DNA from: Isoetes taiwanensis
Taxonomy: Eukaryota > Streptophyta > Lycopodiopsida > Isoetales > Isoetaceae
Length of the DNA: 64,000 bases
Direction of reading: 5' to 3'
Assembly: GCA_021234155.1 (NCBI GenBank)
Contig: JAJEKV010000056.1
Span: 2,959,330 to 3,023,329 of the forward strand
Shown here: positions 42,101 through 52,985 of the stretch, one piece after another
How positions within the stretch are numbered: position 1 is the first letter of the stretch
Layout: each line of letters starts with the position of its first letter
Translations under genes and position numbers: made by a program
The notes under the pieces: model-generated
What the model was told of the DNA's origin: nothing
Databases searched by the model: none
Seen by the model: only the letters and a program-made list of their open reading frames with translations

Positions 42101-45100
42101 CTAAACCATATCCAAAATTTTTGAAAGTTGGCCTGTATGTTGGCGATGACTTAGGAAGCTAGGCGACAAAAAATCAGAATTTAAGTCCGTACTATGCATT
42201 AATTACGAATTTACTTAATGTCTTGCTATCTAAAAAGCGGCCCTTGACTTCTAACCGCCACAACGGAGGAGTACAGTCCAAACTCCATTCCGCCAGTTCC
42301 CTTTGCTTCGTTCTCAACTGCATGTGATCGCCACGTCCCAAGTGCAAAAGACCAAAACTTCGGCACCCAAACGCAAAACCCCGCTAGAACACGGCAACTC
42401 ATAGGGTTTACGTTTTGAGGCTCTCTCCTTGTCGATTTGACTAGGACCTTGGCGCCGTGTCTTGAGGTAGAGGGGTGTTGACGCCGGGCACGGACCCTAA
42501 AAACCACCCGGAAGCGGCTTGCCCCAAAATTCCTCTCCCGAAGGCCACGGCGACGGACGGGCAACTTCCCCTCTCGGAACCGTGATCTGCCTCTGCCAAT
42601 GGACTCGAACGTCGACATTGCCCTAGGGACCAAGTTTTGTGGCGAAGCCCACCCCTTCGAAGCGCCAAACTATCTCATGTGCAACACACCTCGTAGTCAA
42701 TTGGCCTAGGAGGTGGGCTGGCGAATAATTGCAATGTAGGCGTAAGTGTTTCTTTCTTTTGCAAAACCCCGACCGTGTAACTTGGTCCCTAGGGTAATTT
42801 TGGCATTCCTGACGATGTGGCGGTCGGATCGGCATTTCGAACCTCCGCAATGTCCGAACGACAAAACACTTTGGTTTCTACATCGCCGCCCGCAGGCGCT
42901 TGCGGGTTTGATATGTTCTCCCGGACGGATGTTGGATTTTTGGACCTTCTCGGACCAGGTTCCCGGAACAAAGGATTCAACGGCCGGATCTGGGCACCGA
43001 GATCCGGAGTGTGGTCTTTAGCGTCGCCCCGTGAGCGAGCCGCCGCCCGAAAAAGGCTGCCTCGGGAAGCTTTTGGGGCTCGCCTCACGGGGTTCGGACT
43101 CTCCCCTCTAATGAGGAGGCCTTGCACCGTCCCCGCCTTGTTTGACTTGGGCAAGTGTGCGGCTTCGCCCAACAACGAGCTGCCGGACCGTTCTAGTGCA
43201 AACTATTTGATCTAAACCATATCCAAAATTTTTGAAAGTTGGCCTGTATGTTGGCGATGACTTAGGAAGCTAGGTGACAAAAATCAGAATTTAAGTCCGT
43301 ACTATGCATTAATTACGAATTTACGAATGTCTTGCTCTTTGCAAAAGCGGCCCTTGACTTCTAAGCGCCACAACGGGAGGAGTACAGGTCCAAACTCCAT
43401 TCCGCCGGTTCCGCTTTTGCTTGGCGTTCTCAACGCATGTGATCGGCCACGTCCCAAGTGCAAAAGACCAAAACTTCGGCACCCAAAGCGCAAACCACTG
43501 CTAGAACCCGCAACTCATAGGGTTTACGTTTGAGGCTCTATCCTTGTCGATTTGACTAGGACCTTGCGCCGTGTCTTGAGGTAGAGGGGGTTGTTGGCGC
43601 CAGGCACGGACCCTAAAACCACCCGAAGCGGCTTTGCCCCAAAAATTCCTCTCCCGGCCACAGCGACGGACGGGCAACTTCCCTCTCCTGAACGGTGATC
43701 TCTCTCGCCAATGGACTCGAGCGTCGACATTGCCCTAGGGACCAAGTTTTGTGGCGAAGCCCACCCCTTCTCGAAGAAGCCAAACTATCTCATGTGCAAC
43801 ACACCGTAGTCAATTGGCCTAGAAGGTGGGCTGGCGAATCTTTGCAATGTAGGGCGTAAGTGTTTCTTTCTTTTGCAAAACTGACCGTGTAACTTGGTCC
43901 CTAGGGTAATTTTGGCATTCCGGACGATGTGGCGAAGTCGGATCGGCATTTCGGAGCCTCCGCAATGTCCGAACGACAAAACACTTTAGTTTCTACAATC
44001 GTCGCCCAGCGGGGCGCTTGTGGTTTGATATGTTCTCCCGGACGGATGTTGGATTTTTGGACCTTCTCGACCAGGTTCCTGGAACAAAGGATTCAACGGT
44101 CGGATCACGGGAACCGAGATCCGGAGTGTGGTCTTTAGCGTCGCCCGTGGGCGCCGCCGAAAAAGGCTGCCTCGGGGAAGCTTTTGGGGCTCGCCTCACG
44201 GGTTCTGGACTCTCCCCTCTAATGAGGAGGCCTTGCACCGTCCCGGCCTTGTTTGACTTGGGCAAGTGTGCCGGCTCGGTACTGCCCAACAACAAAGCTG
44301 CCCGGACCGTTCTAGTGCAAACTATTTGATCTAAACCATATCCAAAATTTTTGAAAGTTGGCCTGTATGTTGGCGATGACTTAGGAAGCTAGGCTGACAA
44401 AAATCAGAATTTAAGTCCGTACTATGCATTAATTACGAATTTAATGAATGTCTTGCTACTGCAAAAGCGGCCCTTGACTTCTAACTCGCCACAACGGGAG
44501 GAGTACAGTCCAAACTCCATTCCGTCGGGCCCGCTTTGCTTCGTTCTCAATCGCATGTGATCGGCCACGTCCCAAGTGCAAAAGACCAAAACTTCGGCAC
44601 CCAAAACGCAAACCACCGCTAGAACCTCGGCAACTCATAGGGTTTACGTTTGGGGCTCTATCCTTGTCGGTTTGACTAGGACCTTGGCGCCGTGTCTTGA
44701 GGTAGAGGGGGTTGTTGACGCCAGAGCACGGACCCTAAAACCACCCGAAGGCGGCTTTGCCCCAAAATTCCTCTCCCGAAGGCCACGGCGGCGGACGACG
44801 GGCAACTTCCCCTCTCGAAACCGTGATCCGCCTCGCCAATGGACTCGAACGTCGACATTGCCCTAGGGACCAAGTTTTGTGGCGAAGCCCACCCCTTCTC
44901 GAACTATCTCATGTGCAACACACTTTCGTAGTCAATTGGCCTAGGAGGTGGCGGTGAATCTTGCAATGTAGGGCGTAAGTGTTTCTTTCTTTTTGCAAAA
45001 CTGACCGTGTAACTTGGTCCCTAGGGTAATTTTGGCATTCCGACGATGTGGCGAAGTCGGATCGGCATTTGAACCTCGCCGCAATGTCCGAACGACAAAA

Positions 45101-48100
45101 CACTTTTGTTTCTACACGTCGCCCTAGGGCGCTTGTTTGATATGTTCTCCCGGACGGATGTTGGATTTTTGGACCTTCTCGGACCAGGTTCTGGAACAAA
45201 GGATTCAACTGGCCGGATCGGAACCGGGATCCCAAGTGTGGTCTTTAGCGTGACACCCCGTGGGCCCGGCCGCCAGAAAGGCTGCCTCGGGAAGCTTTTT
45301 GGGGCTCGCCTCCTGGGGTTCGGACTCTCCCCTCTAACGAGGAGGCCTTGCAAGGTCCTGGCATTGTTTGACTTGGGCAAGTGTGCCAGCTCGGCTGCCC
45401 AACAACAGGCTGCCCGGACTGTTCTAGTGCAAACTATTTGATCTAAACCTTATCCAAAATTTTTGAAAGTTGGCCTATATGTTGGCGATGACTTAGGAAG
45501 CTAGCTGACAAAAAATCAGAATTTAAGTCCGTACTATGCATTAATTACGAATTTACGAATGTCTTGCTACTGCAAAAGCGGCCCTTGACTTCTAACTGCC
45601 ACAACGGGAGGAGTACAGGTCCAAACTCCATTCCGTCAGTTACCCTGCTAGAACCTGGCAACTCATAGGGTTTACGTTTCGGAGGCTCTATCCTTGTCAG
45701 ATTTGACTAGGACCTTGCGCCGTGTCTTGAGGTAGAGGGGGGGTGTTGACGCCTTGAGCACGGACCCTAAAACCACCCGAAGCAGCTTGCCCCAAAATTC
45801 CCTCTCCGAAGGCCACGGGCGACGGGCGGGCAACTTCCCTCTCCCGGAACGATGATCTCTCTCCAATGGACTCGAACGTCGACATTGCCCTAGGGACCAA
45901 GTTTTGTGGCCAAGCCCACCCCCTTCTCGAAGAAGCCAAACTATCTCATGTGCAACACACTCGTAGTCAATTGGCCTAGAAGGTGGGCTGGCCGAATCTT
46001 TGCAATGTAGGGCGTAAGTGTTTCTTTCTTTTTGCAAAACCGGCCGGTAACTTGGTCCCTAGGGTAATTTTGGCATTCCTGGACGATGTGGCGAAGTCGG
46101 ATCGGCATTTCGAACCTCGCAATGTCCGAACGACAAAACACTTTAGTTTCTACAATCGCCGCCAGCAGACGCTTCGCGGTTTGATATGTTCTCCCGGACG
46201 GATGTTGGATTTTTGGACCTTCTCGGACCGGGTTCCCGAACAAAGGATTCAACGGTGGGATACGGGAACCGAGATCCCGAGTGTGGTCTTTAGCGTCACG
46301 CCCCGTGGCGGGCCGAAAAAGGCTGCCTCGGGAAGCTTTTTGGGGCTCGCCTCTCGGGTTCTGACTCTCCCCTCTAATGAGGAGGCCTTGCACCGTCCCC
46401 GCCTTGTTTGACTTGGGCAAGTGTGCCAGCTCGGCTGCCCAACAACAGTTGCCGGACCGTTCTAGTGCAAACTATTTGATCTAAACCATATCCAAAATTT
46501 TTGAAAGTTGGCCTCAGTATGTTGGCGATGACTTAGGAAGCTAGCTGACAAAAATCAGAATTTAAGTCCGTTACTATGCATTAATTACGAATTTACGAAT
46601 GTCTTGCTACCGCAAAGCGGCCCTTGACTTCTAACCGCCACAACGGGAGAGTACAGTCCAAACTCCATTCCGCCAGTTCCGCTTTGCTTCGCGTTCTCAA
46701 TCGCATGTGATCGCCCACGTCCCAAGTGCAAAAGACCAAAACTTCGGCACCCAAAACGCAAACCCCCGCTAGAACCCGGCAACTCATAGGGTTTACGTTT
46801 GGAGGCTCTATCCTTGTCGATTTGACTAGGACCTTGGCGCCGTGTCTTGAGGTAGAGGGGGGTGTTGACGCCGCAGCACCTAAAACCACCCGAAGCGGCT
46901 TGCCCCAAAATTCCTCTCCCGAAGGCCCCCGGCGACGGGACGGGCAACTTCCCCTCCGAACCGTGATCTGCCTCTACGCCAATGGACTCGGAACGTCGAC
47001 ATTGCCCTAGGGACCAAGTTTTGTGGCCGTAAGCCCACCCCTTCTCGAAGAAGCGCCAAACTATCTCATGTGCAAATACACTCGTAGTCAATTGGCCTAG
47101 GAGGTGGCGGTGAATCTTTACCGCAATGTAGGGCGTAAGTGTTTCTTTCTTTTGCAAAACTGGCCGTGTAACTTGGTCCCTAGGGTAATTTTGGCATTCC
47201 GGGCGATGTGGCGAAGTCGGATCGGCATTTGAACCTCCGCAATGTCCGACGACAAAACACTTTGGTTTCTACTTTTATCGCCGCCCTTGGGGCGCCAGCG
47301 GTTTGATATGTTCTCCCGGACGGATGTTGGATTTTTGGACCTTCTCGGACCAGGTTCCCGGAACAAAGGATTCAACGGTCGGATACGAGGAACCGAGATC
47401 CGGAAGTGTGGTCTTTAGCGCACCCCGTGGGCGGCTTGCCGCCAGAAAGGCCGCCTCGGGAAGCTTTTTGGGGCTCGCCTCACGGGGTTGGACTCTCCCC
47501 TCTAACGAGGAGGCCTTGCAAGGTCCTGCATTGTTTGACTTGGGCAAGTGTGCCAGCTGGCTGCCCAACAACAAAGCTGCCCTGGACCGTTCTAGTGCAA
47601 ACTATTTGATCTAAACCTTATCCAAAATTTTGAAAGTTGGCCTATATGTTGGCGATGACTTAGGAAGCTAGTGACAAAAAAATCAGAATTTAAGTCCGTA
47701 CTATGCATTAATTACGAATTTACTTAATGTCTTGCTACTTTACAAAAGCGGCCCTTGACTTCTAACCGCCACAACGGAGGAGTGCGGTCCAAACTCCATT
47801 CCGTCGGTTACCTGCTAGAACCCGGCAACTCATAGGGTTTACGTTTGGAGGCTCTATCCTTGTCGATTTGACTAGGACCTTCTTGTAGGTGTCTTGAGGT
47901 AGAGGGGGTGTTGACGCCGCCCGCACGGACCCTAAAACCACCCGTAGCGGACTTGCCCCAAAATTCCTCTCCGAAGGCCACGGCGACGGGACGGGCAACT
48001 TCCCTCTCGAACCGTGATCTGTCTCGCCAATGGACTCGAGCGTCGACATTGCCCTAGGGACCAAGTTTTGTGGCCGAAGCCCACCCCTTCTCGAAGAAGC

Positions 48101-48255
48101 CAAACTATCTCATGTGCAACACACTCGTAGTCAATTGGTCTAGGAGGTGGTCTGGCGAATCTTTTAATGTAGGGCGTAAGTGTGTCGTTTTTTTGTAAAA
48201 CCGGCCCGTAACTTAGTCCATAGGGTAATTTTGGCATTCCAAACGATAAGCGGCG
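39150..48255 (+). repeat. Nine tandem copies of a ~1.1-kb satellite
   Basis: The word AGGGTTTACG recurs at 39421, 40507, 41266, 42403, 43519, 44639, 45667, 46788 and 47834, giving spacings of 1086, 759, 1137, 1116, 1120, 1028, 1121 and 1046 bp. Every monomer also has TGCATTAATTACGAATTTAC, CTAGGGACCAAGTTTTGTGG and TGATCTAAACCATATCCAAA in the same order. The second monomer is shorter and more rearranged. Long frames over it repeat from monomer to monomer with changing breaks and are not genes. Confidence 0.95.
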
Positions 48256-48259
48256 TCGG

Positions 48260-48265
<6 letters not shown>

Positions 48266-48298
<33 letters not shown>
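48266..48298 (+). repeat. 33-base T run
   Basis: Uninterrupted T run at the border between the satellite array and the right subterminal repeats. Confidence 0.9.
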
Positions 48299-48299
48299 C

Positions 48300-48836
48300 C
48301 CAAAAATGACGCCGTTAAACGACGTTGCCGTTACGTCGGCTTCTGGCGACAATAGCGTGGCGCGGACGATGCCGCCACGCCAGCAAAAACTAGCGCCCGC
48401 GTCGGATATTCTAGGCGTCGTTTAACGGCGTCCACGCCGGCGTGGCGGACACTTTGGCGTGCCGTTTGGCGCATGTCGGCAAGCCCGCGAAGCCGGCCCG
48501 TCACGCCAATTTTTAGTCGCCGCTTCAACGGCGTCATGTCGGCGTGGCGAACATGGTGGCGTGCGGCTGGCATGTCGGCAAACCCGCGGCCGGATGTGCC
48601 GCGTCGGATCCACGAGGCGGCGTTAAACGGCGTTTTGTGCACGCGTACGACGACACGCCACGCTTACCCGGCTTTTGCGGCCATACCACGCAGGCCAATC
48701 CGACACGTCATACGGTGAAACGTCGTTGAGCGGCGCCGAAGCGACGTTATGCGCCGTTGAACGACGATGTCGTCGATATTCGACGACGACCCGTCGTTCT
48801 TCGACGTCGCGACGTCGTTGGACGTCGACTATCCCT
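48300..48836 (+). repeat. Right subterminal ACGTCG repeats
   Basis: Same word family as the left end (CGTTAAACGACG, GACGTCG), closing the CACTA-like element. Confidence 0.85.
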
Positions 48837-48846
48837 TGTAGGAAGT

Positions 48847-49122
48847 GTTAATTATGAATTTGCGCAATTTTTCACCCAGATCTCGGATTGGCATGATTCT
48901 TCGACCCATAATAGGTGAAATTTGATGCTGATTCATAATTTCCACTCCAATTTTACTAGAATGTTAATTTGACTCATTCTTTTTCCTTCATCTAACAACT
49001 TAGCCTATACTCGCGGACCCACTAGAAGAAAAATTTTTCCCCTATTTTTGAGGTTCCATGGTGGAAATTTTCATTTCGCACCCTATCAGGCCTGTTAGAC
49101 TACTTTCAGGGATATGGTCAGT
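48847..49122 (-). other. Chromovirus 5' leader, outer part
   Basis: Lies between the primer-binding site and the CACTA-like element, as a leader should on -. No gene. It apparently continues at about 24440 beyond the nested insertions. Confidence 0.6.
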
Positions 49123-49134
49123 GCTCTGATACCA
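49123..49134 (-). other. Primer-binding site for initiator tRNA-Met
   Basis: On - this reads TGGTATCAGAGC, the standard plant tRNA-iMet site, one base from the LTR end. Confidence 0.92.
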
Positions 49135-49135
49135 T

Positions 49136-50733
49136 TGTGACGCTCCCTACTAAATATACGGCTCCCAGCCGTACACTCCATAGGAAATCCCCCATCCGGT
49201 CCTCCGACCGCACGGGCCCTCCGTCTATCCCGCACTCTGGGTTCACCGTAGTGCAGGAAGGGGATACGAAGGTGTCTTGCGCGCCCTTTCCCTATGGGCT
49301 CCTATCTCAGCGGAAGCATAAACATCGTCAGAACTAGCAATAACAATACATCATACTACCTCGAAGGGTAGCTCATCCACATATCCATAGCTGCAAAGAA
49401 CATAACCATATGCCATAAAACATGAGAGCTCCTACCCGTGGCTCCGACTCATAAGGAGGTCGACTGACTGGATAGACCTAAAGATAGAGCAGACCGAGTC
49501 ATAACAATGGTGGGGCTGGCTATAGACAATGGCTAGGGTTGACCACTCCATCCGCCCCTCCTGTGCATACTTTGCAGATGGGCTAGATCAAGCTCTCGCA
49601 TGACTCTAGCCTTCCGGATACGCAATCCCATGGCATGACCCATCGGGACTACTCCAGGTTGCATCTCCCCGGTCCGTCGAGGCAGGAAGGGTTGCATCTC
49701 CCCTTCTCGGGGTCTAGAGGCTCCACGGGCGGCTAGAGAATCGTGGCGACACACGATTCGTCCCCGACTTAACCCCCCAAAACAAGAGCCAAGCCAACAC
49801 TTGCAACTCTTGAGAGGCAGGGCGACACCATTGCCCCAGGAGGTGTCGGACTCATGCCCGGCCCACACGAAGTGACCGACCATAAGCCTAGCCCGCTATG
49901 GGATCCCCAGTAGCCACGCTCAGCAGGGATCCTCCCTCCGCATTGCCTCCATTCCTATGCACAGGCCGCATAATAATAATAGGAACTAAGGGGTCTCAAC
50001 TAGGAGCATACTACTAAGTAAGGCTACTAGGTCTCTACCCCCCTTCCCAATACAAGAGGAGCAAACATGATCAACCATCATCACATCACATCATATCATG
50101 GTAACATCATAAGAACATCTTAACCTAATCATACATATCTAACCTACAGTTAGGATTTCTTGATTAGGGTTCAGATGTTCAACAAGGGTTCTAGGATGGC
50201 TCTACTCTAGATACAACATACAGACCCATCTGGAGTGCTAACTTCCAGATGAACTACCATGACTCTACTCCACCTACCTACTCCAGAAGCACTTCCTCCC
50301 ATCCCTGGCGTCTACATGCTCCTTGACGTGGTCGAAGTCGTGCTCCCTTCAAGATCGTGCACACACTTCGGGGGCTGCTGCACCAGGCTACGCTACGACG
50401 AACGATGCTTGAAACGGGGTTTCGAGCGCGTAGATGAGTGTTCAGGTGCTAGAGTCAGAAAAAGGGGCCTAGGGTTAGGGTTTGAGCCAATATAGGTTAG
50501 GGTCCACATGGGATGCTACGTGGCACCAATAGGATGGGGCCGTGTGGCGGTTGCCCAATAGGATAAGGCCATGTGGAAATGGGCCTTATCCTAAGGTTAT
50601 CTAAGTTACACAATTAACTTAGATATGTGCCCCTTGCCACTTCTAAGGTATACACGGCTACATGTGTAGACTTGTATAGTGACGGGTCCAGGAATATACG
50701 TATTTATGGCGTATATTCCCCTTGAACGTCACA
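49136..50733 (-). repeat. Chromovirus 5' LTR, complete
   Basis: Runs TGTGACGCTC to GAACGTCACA on +, so TG...CA on either strand, about 1.6 kb, with a tRNA-Met primer-binding site next to its inner end. Positions 50361-50733 match the truncated LTR at 18373-18744. Contains a GTTAGGGTTT word but no gene. Confidence 0.92.
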
Positions 50734-50794
50734 GGCGTTTTTGAAGTGCTCTCTATTAAACTTGAATAAGTCCAAATTTTGTTAAATATGTCAT

Positions 50795-51501
50795 TAAGGC
50801 TGGAAAACCACATGCAGAGGTAACCTAAAACTGTCTTAACAAACTTCTGATAAGCAAATTCTAAATCTTGCAAATATGTAGGTGCATGCATTAAGAGAAG
50901 CGGGAGATGATGCCAATGGTGCCACCGCATATGTGAGCCGGGAACCCTGCAACCATTATGGCAGAACACCTCCATGCAGCCGGGCGCTAGTGCAGGCAAA
51001 GGTTAAGCGTGTTGTGGTTGGAATAGAAGACCCAAATCCATTAGTTGCTGGAAAAGGCATTGAAATGTTAAGAAGTGCTGGCATTGAAGTAGTTGTTGGA
51101 GTGGAGGAAGAACTCTGTAGAGTCACTAATGAGGCATTCATCCATCGTATGTTGACTGGAATGCCATTTACATGTCTCAGGTATATCTTACTCTGCCTTA
51201 CAACCAAAACCTAACTTACTCCATTGGAAGGTACTCTGTCTGAATATGAGTTTCTCTCTTTCTTGGTGCTCCCTTTGGTTGCTTAATACTCCTGGCGTAG
51301 ATCCCCCATGGTTTATAATATCAGATTTTCTGGGCTGGAGGAAGTGACAGGCCTGAGTGTCTTCTTGTTTGGCAAACAAATTTGTGAGAGCAATCACAAT
51401 GAGAGCCTTGGATCATTCTTTTGAGCAATTCCAAGAAAATTTGCTCACACAAATATGTCTTTCTTCGCTTTGTCTTGCAGTGCTATACCCTTTCCAATTT
51501 G
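50795..51501 (+). pseudogene. Partial duplicate of PYRD (end of exon 1, intron 1, exon 2)
   Basis: Nearly identical to 54864-55578. It holds the last 8 codons of exon 1, the 62-bp intron 1, all of exon 2 (50882-51180, still open) and ~320 bp of intron 2, then stops abruptly. The zinc-site residues are all present, but Leu118 in SLEPC has become Arg (SREPC) and Glu to Lys is seen in KAGKPHAE. It lacks the first exon and the last exon, so it cannot make the enzyme. Differences from the gene are few, so the copy is young or homogenised. Confidence 0.92.
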
Positions 51502-52100
51502 GGGAGACTTTTCGGTTCTGACCTCCCACGCGTGGACTACATGTCCACCGTGGACTATTTTTTGCTTCAAGGGCGAACGCACGACGTCAATTTTTGACTG
51601 TTTGTTGAACACGTAATAATGTAAGAACCACGTAACACACAAGAAACCTGGCTAGCCCGAAACCCAAAACCAAAAACACAATTCTTGTGGCAACCCGAAG
51701 GGAGACTTTCGGTTCTGACCCCTTCCCTTCCCCGATGTGGACTACATGTCCACCGTGGACTATTTTTTGCTTCGCGGGCGGACGCACGACGTCAATTTTT
51801 GACTATTTGTTGAACACAGAATAACAGAAGAACACAGAACACACAGTAACCGGCTAGCCCAGAACCCAAAAACCAACAAACACAATTCTTGTGGCAACCC
51901 GAAAACCCAAATAGCAGAAAACCAGAACCAGCAAACCTGTAAAAGGAGAACAACAGAAAATTCTGATTTTTCTGAATTAGGCCTCCTCAGGGCCATTTAA
52001 AACATCTCTGTTATACAAACCAGCAAACCTGTAAATGGAGAACAATAGAAAATTCTGATTTTTTCTGAATTAGGCCTCCTCAGGGCCATCATGGGGAAGT
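51502..52100 (+). repeat. Two tandem duplications next to the PYRD fragment
   Basis: A ~197-bp unit (GGGAGACTTTTCGGTTCTGAC ... TTGTGGCAACCCGAA is its start and end) occurs at about 51501-51698 and 51699-51902. A ~90-bp unit with CAGCAAACCTGTAAA and TTAGGCCTCCTCAGGGCCAT occurs at about 51930-52000 and 52020-52090. No gene. Confidence 0.85.
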
Positions 52101-52289
52101 AGCATGTCTCAAAGCAAGGTTAAGTTGGCCATGTTTCAAGGTAACAAGGCAAAAATCTGGCCCATGAGAAAAAACGCTCTAAGCGTCCTAGGTTCAACAT
52201 CTTCAACCATAAGAAATTATGAAATCATGTTCCTTCCTAAACCCATGCTTTCAGAAGGCTTGCTCTAAAGACTTCTCCCCATATGTTGC

Positions 52290-52985
52290 AACCTCCCAAA
52301 GTAAATGTTTATAGATAGTAAGGTTGTATTTGCTGAAGAGTCGGATCTTTCTATTTGTTTCATGGAGATTAGTAGAGGAACTCTTAACAATAATGTAGGG
52401 GTCGGGCAAAGTAAGAATCAGGTTAGAGTTAGAAATGAAGTTTCACATGTCAAAGGGGATGATGAATTACAAGAATTGTTGAAACCTAAGGGGATAAAAG
52501 AAATCATTGAGGTAATCGACCCATGTAAGGAGCCACGAGATAAACGTAACAAAGATATACACAATTTTGAATTTACAACAAGAGCCTCCATATAGTATTT
52601 TGAAGAATGTTTAGCAAATTGTTACAGGTAGCATCTGGATGTCGTTAGGATTGTTGCCTGCTTTGGAAAGAAAAGTGGTTGTAAATTCAGCATGACCAGT
52701 TACATCTTACATGAGTGCACCTTGTCTGGATAACTTAATACTGAAGTAAATATCATGAGTGTATAGATGAAATTAAAGTTATTCCAATTTCTTTCGTGGT
52801 AAGAACTAAGAATGCTGGTAAGGAAGAATCCAACATTTGGGATTGATTATTGGCTGTTGAACTCTCTGTGTTGTGGTAACTTTCTTTGTGGATTTTATAA
52901 TACTGGGGATGGTTAATTATAGTATGTTACTAGGGCATCCTTGGTTATTACAAGTTTCTCCTAAGCATGATTGTTGATGGCAATA
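52290..52985 (+). pseudogene. Gypsy gag-protease relic
   Basis: Corresponds to 3130-3900 of Gypsy element 1: an acidic linker frame (52305-52595), then TTTCTTTGTGGATT and a LLGHPWLLQ...SPKHDW block (about 52925-52975) matching LLLGRPWLMQASAKHDW. Heavily decayed, with no LTR found nearby. Confidence 0.65.

Larger units (their letters stand above)
37049..48846. mobile_element. Probable CACTA-like DNA transposon enlarged by satellite DNA
   Basis: The left end reads CACTACAAAATTAAAG, the classic start of plant CACTA elements; the right end reads CCCTTGTAG at 48833-48841, a partial match to the expected complement. Both ends carry dense subterminal repeats of ACGTCG/CGACGT words (37064-37446 and 48300-48836), typical of CACTA elements. 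A further cluster at 38625-38695 shows the interior is composite. No transposase is seen, so it is non-autonomous. A 3-bp target duplication could not be confirmed. Confidence 0.6.

Noticed and set aside
39432-47614. Dozens of open frames of 60-190 codons with similar peptides
   Set aside because: They recur with each satellite monomer in different frames and with different ends, with no conserved frame, so they are not genes.
49533-49883. A 116-codon frame on - inside the chromovirus LTR
   Set aside because: It lies wholly within an LTR, has no recognisable motif, and LTRs of this type do not encode proteins.
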